Source: Paraburkholderia youngii (GTDB lineage Bacteria > Pseudomonadota > Gammaproteobacteria > Burkholderiales > Burkholderiaceae). Taken from it: a stretch of 64,000 nucleotides of DNA. The notes beneath the pieces were generated by a model that was not told the DNA's origin, made no database searches, and was given only the letters and a program-made list of their open reading frames with translations. Shown here one piece after another: positions 29,386 to 37,263 of the stretch. Every line of letters begins with the position of its first letter. Within the stretch, counting starts at the first letter, position 1. The stretch lies in contig NZ_JAALDK010000001.1 of NCBI RefSeq assembly GCF_013366925.1, positions 620,001-684,000 on the forward strand. The letters are read 5' to 3'. Position numbers and translations under genes: made by a program.

Positions 29386-30240
29386 TTGGCGAGAACGAAA
29401 GAGACGCGCGCGAACGCCGCGCCCGGCGCCGGAACGATTTTTACGTTGCGCGCCATCGGTCTCGTGCTCGCCGCCCGCTGGCTTTTCTCGATGTCCGAGA
29501 TGAGGCTGAGCACCGCGCTGACCGCGATGGCGTCTTCACCGTGGGCGTGTATCAACCTCGTCTTTCTGTTCCTGCTGATCTTCCTGCCCGGCGCGCGCGC
29601 CGTCGCCGAGCGTCCGTTCCATCCGTTGCCGCAATGGCTGCGTCAGGCGCTGCGCCTGTTCGCGTTCCTCGGGTTTCTGTTTGCGCTGTGGTCGGTCGGC
29701 GCGTTCGTCGCGAGCGCGGGCTGGCGTCGCGCGATGCAGGCGGTCGCGGCCACCAACGGCTGGCTCGTCGCGGCGCCGGTGCTGTATGCGATCGTCTTGT
29801 GGATCTGCCGGCCGCTGCCGTTGTGGCGCACCAATGTGGCGGCGCGGCGCTTTGCGATCGGCCGCTATGCGGTGTCGCTCGATCCGGTGACGCGCACCGT
29901 CGTCGTGTGGGCCGAGCGGCGCAAGGTGGGGCAATACGATGCGCGCGAATTGTCGGTGCGCTGGGCGAGCGGTTCCGATGCGCGCGCGACGCCGGCGCCC
30001 GCTCCCGCAGTTGCGTTCGGCGCGGCGGGCAAGGCCGGTGCGTCGGCGGCGCCGATGCCGTCGGTCGCGGCGCCCTCGCTGGCGCGCAGCACGTTCGGCG
30101 TACGTCCGAAGGTCGAGCTGCTGTGGGATTCGCCGGCCGCCGCGGGGCACAACCGGCAGACCGTTTTCCGCGCCGCGCTGACGACCGAAGGCGATCGCGT
30201 CGCCGCCCGCGCGCTCGACACGACGCTGCGCCAGGTCTGA
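29386..30240 (+). CDS. Membrane protein of unknown function
   Basis: About 284 residues with four hydrophobic segments in the first half (around 15-30, 47-65, 85-105 and 120-140). A soluble Ala/Pro-rich C-terminal half follows. No family is recognised. The start is inferred: a strong AGGAGG (29375-29380) sits five bases before an in-frame TTG at 29386, and upstream in-frame sequence is Arg-rich and unconvincing. Confidence 0.7.
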   Translation: MARTKETRANAAPGAGTIFTLRAIGLVLAARWLFSMSEMRLSTALTAMASSPWACINLVFLFLLIFLPGARAVAERPFHPLPQWLRQALRLFAFLGFLFALWSVGAFVASAGWRRAMQAVAATNGWLVAAPVLYAIVLWICRPLPLWRTNVAARRFAIGRYAVSLDPVTRTVVVWAERRKVGQYDARELSVRWASGSDARATPAPAPAVAFGAAGKAGASAAPMPSVAAPSLARSTFGVRPKVELLWDSPAAAGHNRQTVFRAALTTEGDRVAARALDTTLRQV

Positions 30241-30390
30241 CGCTGCACGTTTTGTGCTATCGGTCACATCGCGTGGCCATTGCACGCATCCCGAAGCGAA
30301 GCTTCGTCGATAATGCAATCAAGGCGCCCGGCCTGCCGGCGGGCGAGTGGGACACTCATCGATCGTATCGCGTCTTTCGCAGGAGTCGCC

Positions 30391-30855
30391 ATGCTGGTTC
30401 GCTGGTTGCTTGCCGCCCTTCATCTGCTCGCTTATGGCTTTGCGCTCGCGTCGATTCTCAGACGCACGTGGTCGCTGCGTCGCGCGTCGGTGCCCGCCGC
30501 GCTGCGTTCGGTGTTTCGTGCCGATTCACGCTGGGGCATCGCCGCGCTGGTGCTGATCGTGACCGGCCTGATGCGCGTGTTCGGCGGGTATGAGAAGGGC
30601 GCCGACTACTACCTGCACGAGCCGCTCTTTCACGTGAAGATGACGTTGCTGGTGCTGATCCTGATCCTCGAAGTGCCCACGATGCTCGGCCTGATGCGCT
30701 GGCGCGCGTCGATCCGCAGCGGCGCGGCGCCGAATCTGAAGAAGGCGCGGTCCTACGCGCATTTCAGCGTAATCCAGACCGTGCTGCTGGTTCTGATGGT
30801 GTTTGCGGCCACTGGAATGGCGCGCGGCATCGGACTGCCCGCCGGCGCGGTGTAG
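30391..30855 (+). CDS. DUF2214-type small membrane protein
   Basis: A 154-residue protein with about four transmembrane helices. It resembles the DUF2214 family (MLVRWLLAALHLLAYG start; conserved GYEKGADYYLHEPLFHVKM loop; LKKARSYAHFSVIQ). Function unknown. ATG 30391 follows AGGAGTCGCC. Confidence 0.75.
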   Translation: MLVRWLLAALHLLAYGFALASILRRTWSLRRASVPAALRSVFRADSRWGIAALVLIVTGLMRVFGGYEKGADYYLHEPLFHVKMTLLVLILILEVPTMLGLMRWRASIRSGAAPNLKKARSYAHFSVIQTVLLVLMVFAATGMARGIGLPAGAV

Positions 30856-30933
30856 CGCGGCGGGCCTTCTTTCCATTGCGACGGGCTGGTGGCGCGCGCC
30901 AAGCGTTGCGCCCTCGTGCAGGCCTGCGTCGCG

Positions 30934-32808
30934 CTAGCCGACCAACAAGCCAGAATCGTCGACCCGGTCGGCCTTGACCTCTGCCGACTCGCGCACGAGT
31001 TCTGGCTCGCCGAGACCCTTGATCAACTCCAGCGCCTGACGCTCGAACAAGCGACGGTACAAGCCGTTGTCGCGTTTGATCAGCGCGTCGTGGCTGCCTT
31101 CCTCGATCACCTTGCCCTTGTCCAGCACGAGCAACCGGTCGAGCGCGCGCACCGTCGACAACCGGTGCGCGACCACCAGCGTGGTGCGCCCCTGCATCAG
31201 CCGCTCCATCGCGCGCTGGATCAGCACTTCGCTTTCGCTGTCGAGGCTCGACGTGGCTTCGTCGAGAATCAGGATCGGCGCGTCGGCGAGAAACGCCCGC
31301 GCGATCGCGACGCGTTGACGCTCGCCGCCCGATAGCTTGATGCCGCGTTCGCCGACCAGCGTATCGTAGCCGTTCGGCAGCGCGGCGATGAAGTCATGCG
31401 CGCTGGCGAGCCGCGCGGCGCGCTCGATGTCGGCGCGGCTCGCGCCGGGCCGTCCATACGCGATGTTCTCGGCAAGCGAGCGGTGAAAAAGCACCGGCTC
31501 CTGCTGGACGATCGCGATCTGGCTGCGCAGCGACGCTTGCTGGACCTGCGCTATGTCCTGGCCGTCGATCGTGATCCGCCCGCCCGAAATGTCGTGAAGG
31601 CGCTGGATCAGCTTGATGAAGGTCGTCTTGCCCGAGCCGGAATGACCGACCAGCCCGACGCGCTCGCCCGGCGCGATGCGGATCGAGAAGTCGTCGTAGA
31701 GCGGCCGGCTGTGCGCGCCATAGTGAAACGACACATGCTCGAAGCGGATTTCGCCGTTGCGGATCGTGATCGGACCGGCACCGGGACGATCCTCGATGCC
31801 GAGCGGCTGGCTTTCGAGCGACACCAGTTCCTCCATGTCGTTGACCGAGCGCTGCAGGTTGCGGATGTGCATGCCGATGTCGCGGAGGTAGCCTTGCAGC
31901 ATGAAGAACATCGTCAATGCGAACGTGATGTCGCCGACGCTCGCTTCGCCGCGTGCCCACAGCAGCAACGCAACGCCGAGAATCGCGGCCTGAATCGCGG
32001 CCAGCATGCCGCCCTGGAGGCCGCCGTTGAGCGTGCCGCGCACCCACGTCCGGCGCGTGCGCTGCCGCCATTTGCCGATCACGTACCCGAGGCGCGCTTC
32101 CTCGCGCGCTTCCGCGCCGAATGCCTTGACGACGCCGTTGCAGCTGACCGCATCGGCGAGCGCGCCGCCCATGCGCGTGTCCCACGCGTTCGCGAGACGC
32201 GCGGACGGCGCGACGAAGCCCAGCGACACCGTCACTGTCACGCCGATGTACAGCAGCGAGCCGATGCCGACAACGACGCCCATCATCGGCCAGCGCGAAC
32301 CGAGCAGCAGCGTCGCGCCGACCAGCATCACCAGCGACGGCAGCAACGCGATCAGCAGCGTGTCGTTCAGCAGGTCGAGCGCCCACATGCCGCGCGTGAT
32401 CTTGCGCACGGTCGAGCCGGCGAAGCTGTTCGCGTGCCAGTCGGTCGAAAAGCGCTGCACGCGATGAAACGCGCGTGCGGCGATCTCGCTCATCATCTTC
32501 AGCGTGAAGCGGATGATGTTGAAGTACACGCCCTGACGCAGCAGCGTCGCGGTCAGGCCGAGCGCGGCGAGCACGCCGAAGGCCTCGAGCGCGTGATGCC
32601 AGATGGGCGCCGACGACGCCGGACCGGCCGCGATCGCGTCCACCAGACGTCCGGCGAAGACCGGCGTGAGGATGTCCGCGCCCGCCGTGAACAGCGCGAG
32701 GGCCGCGATCACGATGATGCGCCACGGCTGTTGGGCCCAGTGACGGAAAGTGAAGCCGAGAACATCCTTGAAGGCTTGTCCGCGAAAGTCGAGTTTTTTG
32801 TTGGCCAT
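30934..32808 (-). CDS. ABC exporter, fused membrane and ATPase domains
   Basis: A 624-residue half-transporter. The membrane domain (about residues 25-320) is followed by an ATPase with GHSGSGKTTFI (Walker A), LSGGERQRVAIARA and ILILDEATSSLD (Walker B). A typical homodimeric exporter, substrate unknown. It is a distant paralogue of the ABC gene at 25535-27361, with the same architecture. Confidence 0.93.
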   Translation of the reverse strand: MANKKLDFRGQAFKDVLGFTFRHWAQQPWRIIVIAALALFTAGADILTPVFAGRLVDAIAAGPASSAPIWHHALEAFGVLAALGLTATLLRQGVYFNIIRFTLKMMSEIAARAFHRVQRFSTDWHANSFAGSTVRKITRGMWALDLLNDTLLIALLPSLVMLVGATLLLGSRWPMMGVVVGIGSLLYIGVTVTVSLGFVAPSARLANAWDTRMGGALADAVSCNGVVKAFGAEAREEARLGYVIGKWRQRTRRTWVRGTLNGGLQGGMLAAIQAAILGVALLLWARGEASVGDITFALTMFFMLQGYLRDIGMHIRNLQRSVNDMEELVSLESQPLGIEDRPGAGPITIRNGEIRFEHVSFHYGAHSRPLYDDFSIRIAPGERVGLVGHSGSGKTTFIKLIQRLHDISGGRITIDGQDIAQVQQASLRSQIAIVQQEPVLFHRSLAENIAYGRPGASRADIERAARLASAHDFIAALPNGYDTLVGERGIKLSGGERQRVAIARAFLADAPILILDEATSSLDSESEVLIQRAMERLMQGRTTLVVAHRLSTVRALDRLLVLDKGKVIEEGSHDALIKRDNGLYRRLFERQALELIKGLGEPELVRESAEVKADRVDDSGLLVG

Positions 32809-33255
32809 TTGCTTTCGACCCGGCGACGCACGAGCGCGCCGAGGTTCCAGTCAGAAGCGAAAAAGGGTAGACAGCCAGCGGATGCCGGAATGCGCGCGGG
32901 AACGCGCGAAAAAATACGGCGGCAAACAACGGCAACGGAACAACGGACTGTCTGGAGTGAACGCGGCCCGCCTGTCGAGGCGGCTGCGCATCTGCTGCGA
33001 CGCTGCGGCGTTTAAGGTCGCAGCGGTCGTGGCGGACGGGCTGACGGTCGTGGGACCATGCGAGGGAGCGCGCGATGCACTGCGAACATGTGGCGCCTCC
33101 CTGAGATGGTTCAAGATGGAGAAACCGGACAGAGCCGGACCGGGCGAATGCCCGTCTGCCGAATATAGCAACAGTGCGGGGTGCTCGCCAACCTACGGAA
33201 CGACGTGGTTCTGCAGCCAGTGAAATCTCGTGCTGCGCACGAGCCGGCAAATAGA
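32809..33255. other. Intergenic region between ABC exporter and tRNA fragment
   Basis: 447 bases with no supported gene. Open frames on both strands here have Arg/Ser-rich, low-complexity translations. It should hold the ABC exporter promoter on the minus strand, which I could not locate. Confidence 0.5.
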
Positions 33256-33289
33256 AAAAGGGCTTACGCATTGCTGCGTAAGCCCTTTT
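33256..33289. terminator. Terminator beside the tRNA-Val end
   Basis: A 15-bp perfect inverted repeat (33256-33270/33275-33289) with A-run and T-run ends. On the minus strand it lies just downstream of the tRNA 3' end, as expected for the native tRNA terminator. Confidence 0.85.
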
Positions 33290-33317
33290 GTCTTCGGTGA
33301 TCGACACACCAAGAATC

Positions 33318-33365
33318 TGGTGGGTAGTACTGGGATCGAACCAGTGACCCCTGCCGTGTGAAGGC
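33318..33365 (-). pseudogene. 3' part of tRNA-Val (CAC): probable prophage attL core
   Basis: On the minus strand this encodes the anticodon arm (loop TTCACAC, anticodon CAC), variable loop, T-arm and acceptor 3' strand ending ACTACCCACCA. The matching 5' acceptor strand (GGGTAGT expected) is absent. Phage-like DNA starts instead. This is the pattern left when a phage integrates into a tRNA gene. The intact copy would lie at the right end of the prophage, outside the window. A D-arm-like GGTAGAGCACT occurs at 33385-33395, separated by 19 unrelated bases. Confidence 0.8.
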
Positions 33366-33431
33366 GATTTGTCGCTCCGCTCCCAGTGCTCTACCTAATG
33401 AAATCAAGCACTTAGCAGAGCCGACGCTAGG

Positions 33432-33471
33432 GCTGGGACAGCCTCTCTGTCCCCGCATCGTCCCAGCTTTT
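33432..33471 (+). terminator. Hairpin with alternative pairings near the att site
   Basis: GCTGGGAC (33432-33439) pairs with GTCCCAGC (33460-33467), followed by TTTTA. A competing inner pair GGGACAG/CTGTCCC (33435-33441/33447-33453) overlaps it. It could insulate phage and host transcription. Confidence 0.5.
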
Positions 33472-33761
33472 AGGGCCGAGACAGGGCTCCACTGTAGACG
33501 CCTCCGACCGAGCTTGTCAACTGCCTGCGAGTGCCGTGCTGAGATGTCCCCGTATGGACCCGGACCCAATTTTGATGTGCTTATCCGTGGGCAGTTACGC
33601 CGCCCGCTCGCGCTCCTGCGCCCCCATGCGCGCCATCTCCAGATCACGAGAGAACGCAGGCAGGCGGGTGCGCGTGCGATTGCTCCTCTGCGGCGCGTGG
33701 CGCTGGCTGGCTCTGCCTGCGCAAGGCAGTGGACAGTGCGTAGCCCTAGGGCTTGCTAGGC

Positions 33762-33801
33762 GGGCTTGGGACGGGCTCGGGACAGTGGGCTAGGGCATGG
33801 G
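33762..33801 (+). other. Seven GGG tracts in 40 bases: G-quadruplex candidate
   Basis: GGG runs at 33762, 33768, 33773, 33779, 33787, 33793 and 33799 are separated by loops of 2-5 bases. This satisfies the G3N1-7 quadruplex pattern several times over on the plus strand. Confidence 0.7.
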
Positions 33802-33953
33802 TAGCCAGAGAGTGCGCCAGAGGCTTAGCGGGGCTCTTATCGCGTGGCGCTCACTGTGCGCTGTCTAGGGCTCGATTATCGCGGGATAGCGGGACGCTGG
33901 CATCAGGGTTTGCGCATTCAGGCGCACGGGTGCGGGCATCTGTCCTTCTTTCG

Positions 33954-33982
33954 ATTTCATGATCCTCTGACAGACAGAGAAC
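33954..33982 (+). promoter_or_regulatory. Phage RNA polymerase promoter candidate, copy A
   Basis: Contains TCATGATCCTCTGACAGAC followed by AGAGAAC. The same motif occurs at 53495 and 57091 (plus strand) and in inverted form at 53452. Intergenic placement and spacing suggest a promoter for the phage's own single-subunit polymerase. Confidence 0.65.
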
Positions 33983-34003
33983 GCGGCATCTGTTGCCAGC
34001 GAC

Positions 34004-34280
34004 GACTAGCAGCCGGGACAGTAGGCCAGAGGACAGCCAGAGGACAGACAGCCGACAGGGAGCAGACAGGGACAGGACACGATAGCCCAGGGAGAGGAGA
34101 GGACAGGGAGAGCCAGAGAGAGCGCACCAAGGCAGTGCAGACAGGTAGCCAGACACTAGCCGAACGAGACAGCCAGAGACAGCCTGACAATGAACCGACA
34201 GGACAGGCACGGACTAGCCAGCATGACAGCCGCAGAGCAAGGCAGAGAGCCAGAGAGCAAGGACTAGCAGCGCTGGCAAG
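34004..34280 (+). repeat. T-depleted, GACAG-rich block
   Basis: About 277 bases with only about a dozen T on the plus strand. Including the promoter just upstream, GACAG occurs about 16 times between 33968 and 34225, with an exact 11-bp tandem repeat CCAGAGGACAG (34026-34036, 34037-34047). Non-coding. Confidence 0.7.
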
Positions 34281-34493
34281 GGTGACAAACCGGTGAATAC
34301 AAGCCAACAATGGCATTACACCGAGCTATACAGGTAGAAGGGAAAGCGTAAGAATTAGCACCACTCCAGTGCAGTAAGTAACGGAGTGCTACAGACCTAG
34401 ACACACTGGCTACTGAGTGCGCTGGGCATGACCTAGCAAACCCTAGCCACATAAGGACAGCCACGGGATTAGCAGCCGGGACACAAAAGGCAG

Positions 34494-34522
34494 TTGACAA
34501 ACGGATTTAGCAGGCGTACAGT
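34494..34522 (+). promoter_or_regulatory. Early sigma-70 promoter 1
   Basis: TTGACA, 17-base spacer, TACAGT. The -35 sits in AGGCAGTTGACAAA, shared exactly with promoters 2 and 3. Confidence 0.75.
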
Positions 34523-34617
34523 TCGATCCCATGCAGTAACGCAGTAACGCAGCGCCGGAGAACTGGCTAAGCCTTAGGGCAGCATGTGGTAACGGTGAGG
34601 CGGGACAGCAAAGGCAG

Positions 34618-34646
34618 TTGACAAAGCAGTAAGGTTCTGGCAACAT
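34618..34646 (+). promoter_or_regulatory. Early sigma-70 promoter 2
   Basis: TTGACA, 17-base spacer, CAACAT. Downstream ATGGGAACCGTAGCAAG is shared with promoter 3, so the two are duplicated modules. Confidence 0.7.
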
Positions 34647-34760
34647 GGGAACCGTAGCAAGTAGGACGCAGTAAGCAGTGAGCGGCGCGTAAGCGCCTAC
34701 AGCCAGAAGCGGCTCACTGTGTTGTAACCGGCCTAGCATGGCGTCTAGGGTTATCCGGTC

Positions 34761-34773
34761 GATCCTTAACAAT
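34761..34773 (+). promoter_or_regulatory. boxA-like element 1
   Basis: GATCCTTAACAAT resembles the rRNA antitermination boxA (CTTTAACA core). A GT-rich TGTGCGTGT follows within 20 bases, recalling boxC. Confidence 0.5.
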
Positions 34774-34869
34774 GTGCATCTGTGCGTGTCGTGCTGAGTG
34801 ACTTACTCGGCGGGCTAGACAGATGCGCGTTAAAGGATCGGAGCTACGTTTCGGGACACTGACAGGCAG

Positions 34870-34897
34870 TTGACAAACACTGCTAAGTCTGTAGAAT
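34870..34897 (+). promoter_or_regulatory. Early sigma-70 promoter 3
   Basis: TTGACA, 16-base spacer, TAGAAT. It is the promoter nearest to the first early gene. Confidence 0.78.
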
Positions 34898-35107
34898 GGG
34901 AACCGTAGCAAGCAGTAACCGAGTCGCTAGGCAGTCAAGTACACCTAGCGCTGGCGGGTAGCAAGCGGTACGGACGTTTCAACGCACTAACGCGTCATGG
35001 CGAGAATGCGGGGTTCGGCCTACCGAGGAGAGAGCGTCGGCATAGCCGTGCGGAATAGCAGCGCTCTCGAATCGGGTTACAGACCGTAAGCGATACGCTG
35101 AGAGGCC

Positions 35108-35120
35108 GATCTTTAACAAT
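35108..35120 (+). promoter_or_regulatory. boxA-like element 2
   Basis: GATCTTTAACAAT contains the exact CTTTAACA core of rRNA boxA. It lies about 210 bases downstream of promoter 3 in the untranslated leader. Confidence 0.55.
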
Positions 35121-35481
35121 CGAGAATGCAGAGCATGTTGATGGCAGTCAATCGCGGGTTAGCCGTGATCCGTCCATGCAAAGCGAACAGGGGCCGACAA
35201 ACGTAAGTCCTCTGCCCGTCACTCGAAAGAGTGGCGAGAGAACGGCGCACTTGGCGACAGATGAGCGAGGGATTAGCAGGCTCATGACAGCGACCGATTG
35301 CACGACCGACACCGACGCTTGCAACGTAACCACTCGTTGATGGCCTGCGGGAAGGGTGCTAGGCGCGTGTCTTGCGTGCGGCTAGTGAAGCAAGATTCGG
35401 CCAGCGTGCTCCGTTCTCTCGCAAGGGAACCCGAGTAGTATCCAATAACCTAGAATGCCGACCCAAGATAGGGGAGACATC

Positions 35482-35736
35482 ATGAAACTACGCAAGATTA
35501 CTGGCAACGCGGCTGAACTTCGTCTACAGGATGGCACCTTGGTGCTGTTCTCTTACGCTGATGCGGTCGCGGCTTTTGTGCCGGGTGCAGGCTGGATGAA
35601 GACCAACTCTGAGCTGTCCAAGGCTTCGCAGTGGGCACTCAAGGAGTGGTTGTATGAGCAAGATGCCGAGGATGTTCGTCCTGTGGATCAGGCCGTCCTC
35701 GATACCTTGTTCTGTAGTCGAGAGCAGGTACGCTGA
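35482..35736 (+). CDS. Small early phage protein, unknown
   Basis: 84 residues (start KLRKITGNAAELRLQDG, then VLFSYADAVAAF). No function recognised. The alternative ATG at 35455 adds nine residues, but GGGGAGAC precedes 35482 at the right distance. First gene after the early promoters, followed by a terminator. Confidence 0.75.
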   Translation: MKLRKITGNAAELRLQDGTLVLFSYADAVAAFVPGAGWMKTNSELSKASQWALKEWLYEQDAEDVRPVDQAVLDTLFCSREQVR

Positions 35737-35746
35737 GGCTGACGAC

Positions 35747-35771
35747 CGGCCACCTTCGGGTGGCTTTTCTT
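35747..35771 (+). terminator. Terminator after the first early gene
   Basis: GCCACC-TTCG-GGTGGC hairpin with a stable UUCG tetraloop, then TTTTCTTT. The genes downstream need read-through. Confidence 0.8.
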
Positions 35772-35811
35772 TGGCCTCAAGTATTTAGTAGTCCTCATCG
35801 GGAGACTCATC

Positions 35812-36108
35812 GTGCAAGCGATAGTTACGAAGTATCTCGGGCCGACGAATAGTAGAGGCGCACGCATTAAAGCCTTCTGCGACGCTGGTTCGATCATGTT
35901 CGAGTTCGATCACGGGCTCGACCAAGAGACGCGCCACGCTGCCGCAGCAATGGCACTGGTGCGCAAGCTCGGCTGGGATTCCCGAGAGGGTTATCGCGGC
36001 TCGTGGCGCTGTGGATCGCTGCCGCAGAAGGACGCAGGCTTCTATGTCTTCGTCTTCGCGTCGGAGATGGATAACGGCTACTCTGCTTCGTTCCGGGAGG
36101 ACTCATGA
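35812..36108 (+). CDS. Small early phage protein, unknown
   Basis: 98 residues from a GTG start after GGGAGACTCATC. Begins QAIVTKYLGPTNSRGARIKA and ends in a short aromatic-rich strand (FYVFVFASE). Function unknown. Its stop overlaps the next ATG. Confidence 0.75.
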   Translation: MQAIVTKYLGPTNSRGARIKAFCDAGSIMFEFDHGLDQETRHAAAAMALVRKLGWDSREGYRGSWRCGSLPQKDAGFYVFVFASEMDNGYSASFREDS

Positions 36109-36428
36109 CCCGGCAGGAATACATGGAGCGCTACAGCGGCGCGAGCAAGGCGGAGCAGGAGGCTATGTTCCGCGAGTACTACGCTCAGTTCGTCGGGCCG
36201 TACATTCGCAGCTTCGTCAAGTCGTGCATCGGTGAGGACCGCATCAAGGCCAGCACCAATCCGCACTTCAACGACATACCGCTCGCTGAGTGGGACAGGC
36301 TCGATGCTGTGATCCGGCCTATCGGCGCACGCATCAACAAGGAGATCAACGGCGCGTCCGTGTGGTCGCTGAGTGATACCGTCTGCGTCGCCAAGGAAGC
36401 TGCACGCCAGCTCAAGGAGGCTGTATGA
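36105..36428 (+). CDS. Early phage protein, unknown
   Basis: 107 residues, mostly helical by composition (MTRQEYMERYSGASKAEQE start). No known domain is recognised. Coupled by ATGA overlaps to both neighbours. Confidence 0.7.
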   Translation: MTRQEYMERYSGASKAEQEAMFREYYAQFVGPYIRSFVKSCIGEDRIKASTNPHFNDIPLAEWDRLDAVIRPIGARINKEINGASVWSLSDTVCVAKEAARQLKEAV

Positions 36429-36691
36429 AGGCCATCGTCGAGTTCGGCGTGCGAGGTGATCGCTGGTCGCAGCAAGTGTGCGACTCGGCCAAGGCTGCGG
36501 CGCATCTGGCCTGCGGCCTTTCGCATGTCTTCGGTATGTCGGGTCCGAATCGGGACAAGTATTGGAGCGTGTCGCGTAAGCAGCCTCGCGTGTCGTGGCA
36601 GTCCAGCACGCACTTCGTATCTGTGTCGATCCTAGACGGCGAGCCGCGTGGCAATGACACGGCTGCATGGCGTAGGGAGCAGCACGCATGA
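36425..36691 (+). CDS. Small early phage protein, unknown
   Basis: 88 residues, no recognised family. Start overlaps the preceding stop and its stop overlaps the next start (ATGA). Confidence 0.65.
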   Translation: MKAIVEFGVRGDRWSQQVCDSAKAAAHLACGLSHVFGMSGPNRDKYWSVSRKQPRVSWQSSTHFVSVSILDGEPRGNDTAAWRREQHA

Positions 36692-36879
36692 AGACCGCGA
36701 CCATCGAGGTGTATCACGTCTTTGGCACGAAGTCGTGCAAGTCCGCTGACGTGCTGTATCGCGGCAAGCTGCTGTGTCGGCGGGCCGGTATTGAGAACCA
36801 GCAGAAGCTACTCGACGAGGCTCGTAAGTGGGCCTTGGCGCATGGCTTCACTCACGTCCAAGTGAGGCATCTGTCATGA
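36688..36879 (+). CDS. Small early phage protein, unknown
   Basis: 63 residues, beta-rich start (KTATIEVYHVFGTKSCKSA) and an Ala/His helix at the end. Unknown function. ATGA-coupled on both sides. Confidence 0.65.
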   Translation: MKTATIEVYHVFGTKSCKSADVLYRGKLLCRRAGIENQQKLLDEARKWALAHGFTHVQVRHLS

Positions 36880-36962
36880 AGCCAACTCCGTTTGAGTGGG
36901 CGCTCGGCATCTTCGGTGCTGTGTGCCTGATGGCTGCGGCCATCGTCGCTATCCTGCGGTAG
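36876..36962 (+). CDS. 28-residue membrane peptide
   Basis: Begins KPTPFEWALG and continues as one hydrophobic helix rich in Ala and Ile. A single-span membrane peptide. Starts by ATGA overlap with the preceding gene, which supports translation. Confidence 0.55.
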   Translation: MKPTPFEWALGIFGAVCLMAAAIVAILR

Positions 36963-37010
36963 CCTTCGTTTGCCTTACAATCGGTGCTCCTGCAACCAAT
37001 GGAGCCTGAC

Positions 37011-37151
37011 TTGTATCGCACGCTACTCCTCGCCGCACTGCTTCTGTGCGGCTGCTCACACACTCCTGTCTGCGGCTCAGTGGGCGCTGCCATGCTCACT
37101 GGCGGCGCATCGTGCCTGATCCATCACGGACAGGAGGAGAAAGACTCATAA
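37011..37151 (+). CDS. Small phage lipoprotein
   Basis: 46 residues from TTG 37011 (GGAG six bases before), or 50 from ATG 36999. The N-terminus YRTLLLAALLLCGCSH is a signal sequence with a lipobox-like LLCGC. The short mature part is Cys/His-containing. Position among early genes suggests membrane or exclusion functions rather than lysis, but this is inference. Confidence 0.6.
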   Translation: MYRTLLLAALLLCGCSHTPVCGSVGAAMLTGGASCLIHHGQEEKDS

Positions 37152-37199
37152 GCCATCCAGCTAGAGGGCCGTGCGCGGCCTTCTGTCGGGCTGGCTTAG
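37148..37199 (+). terminator. Nested hairpin, possible terminator
   Basis: Outer arms TAAGCC/GGCTTA enclose an inner GGCCG-CGGCC hairpin, directly after the lipoprotein stop. There is no long T-run, so function is uncertain. Confidence 0.4.
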
Positions 37200-37263
37200 C
37201 CCGGTAGTATCTTCAGTAGTCCACCTTCATCCAACGGCGCATGACGCCATAGGAGCATCTGCA

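Larger units (their letters stand above)
33366..35481. other. Non-coding left end of the prophage
   Basis: About 2.1 kb with no supported gene. Open frames here translate to low-complexity Leu/Ser/Cys or Arg-rich sequence. In order it holds a hairpin (33432-33471), a GGG-tract cluster, a phage-promoter motif, a T-poor GACAG-rich block, and three sigma-70 promoters interleaved with two boxA-like elements, before the first early gene at 35482. Confidence 0.7.

Noticed and set aside
25535..32808. Calling one ABC exporter msbA
   Set aside because: Both have the same generic exporter architecture, and neither has neighbours such as lpxK that would support msbA.
33536..33793. Arg/Ser-rich plus-strand frames before the GGG cluster
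   Set aside because: Low complexity, no ribosome-binding site, and no continuity with known early genes.
33990..34280. Possible CRISPR array because of repeated GACAG
   Set aside because: Repeats are only 5-11 bases, irregularly spaced, with no uniform spacers.
33851..34316. Minus-strand Leu/Ser/Cys-rich frames in the phage left end that might be a membrane protein or repressor
   Set aside because: Their composition follows directly from the T-depleted plus strand (CTGTC repeats). There are no ribosome-binding sites and no family resemblance.
34443..34772. A 109-codon minus-strand frame across early promoters 1 and 2
   Set aside because: It overlaps duplicated promoter sequence and has no good start or recognisable domain.
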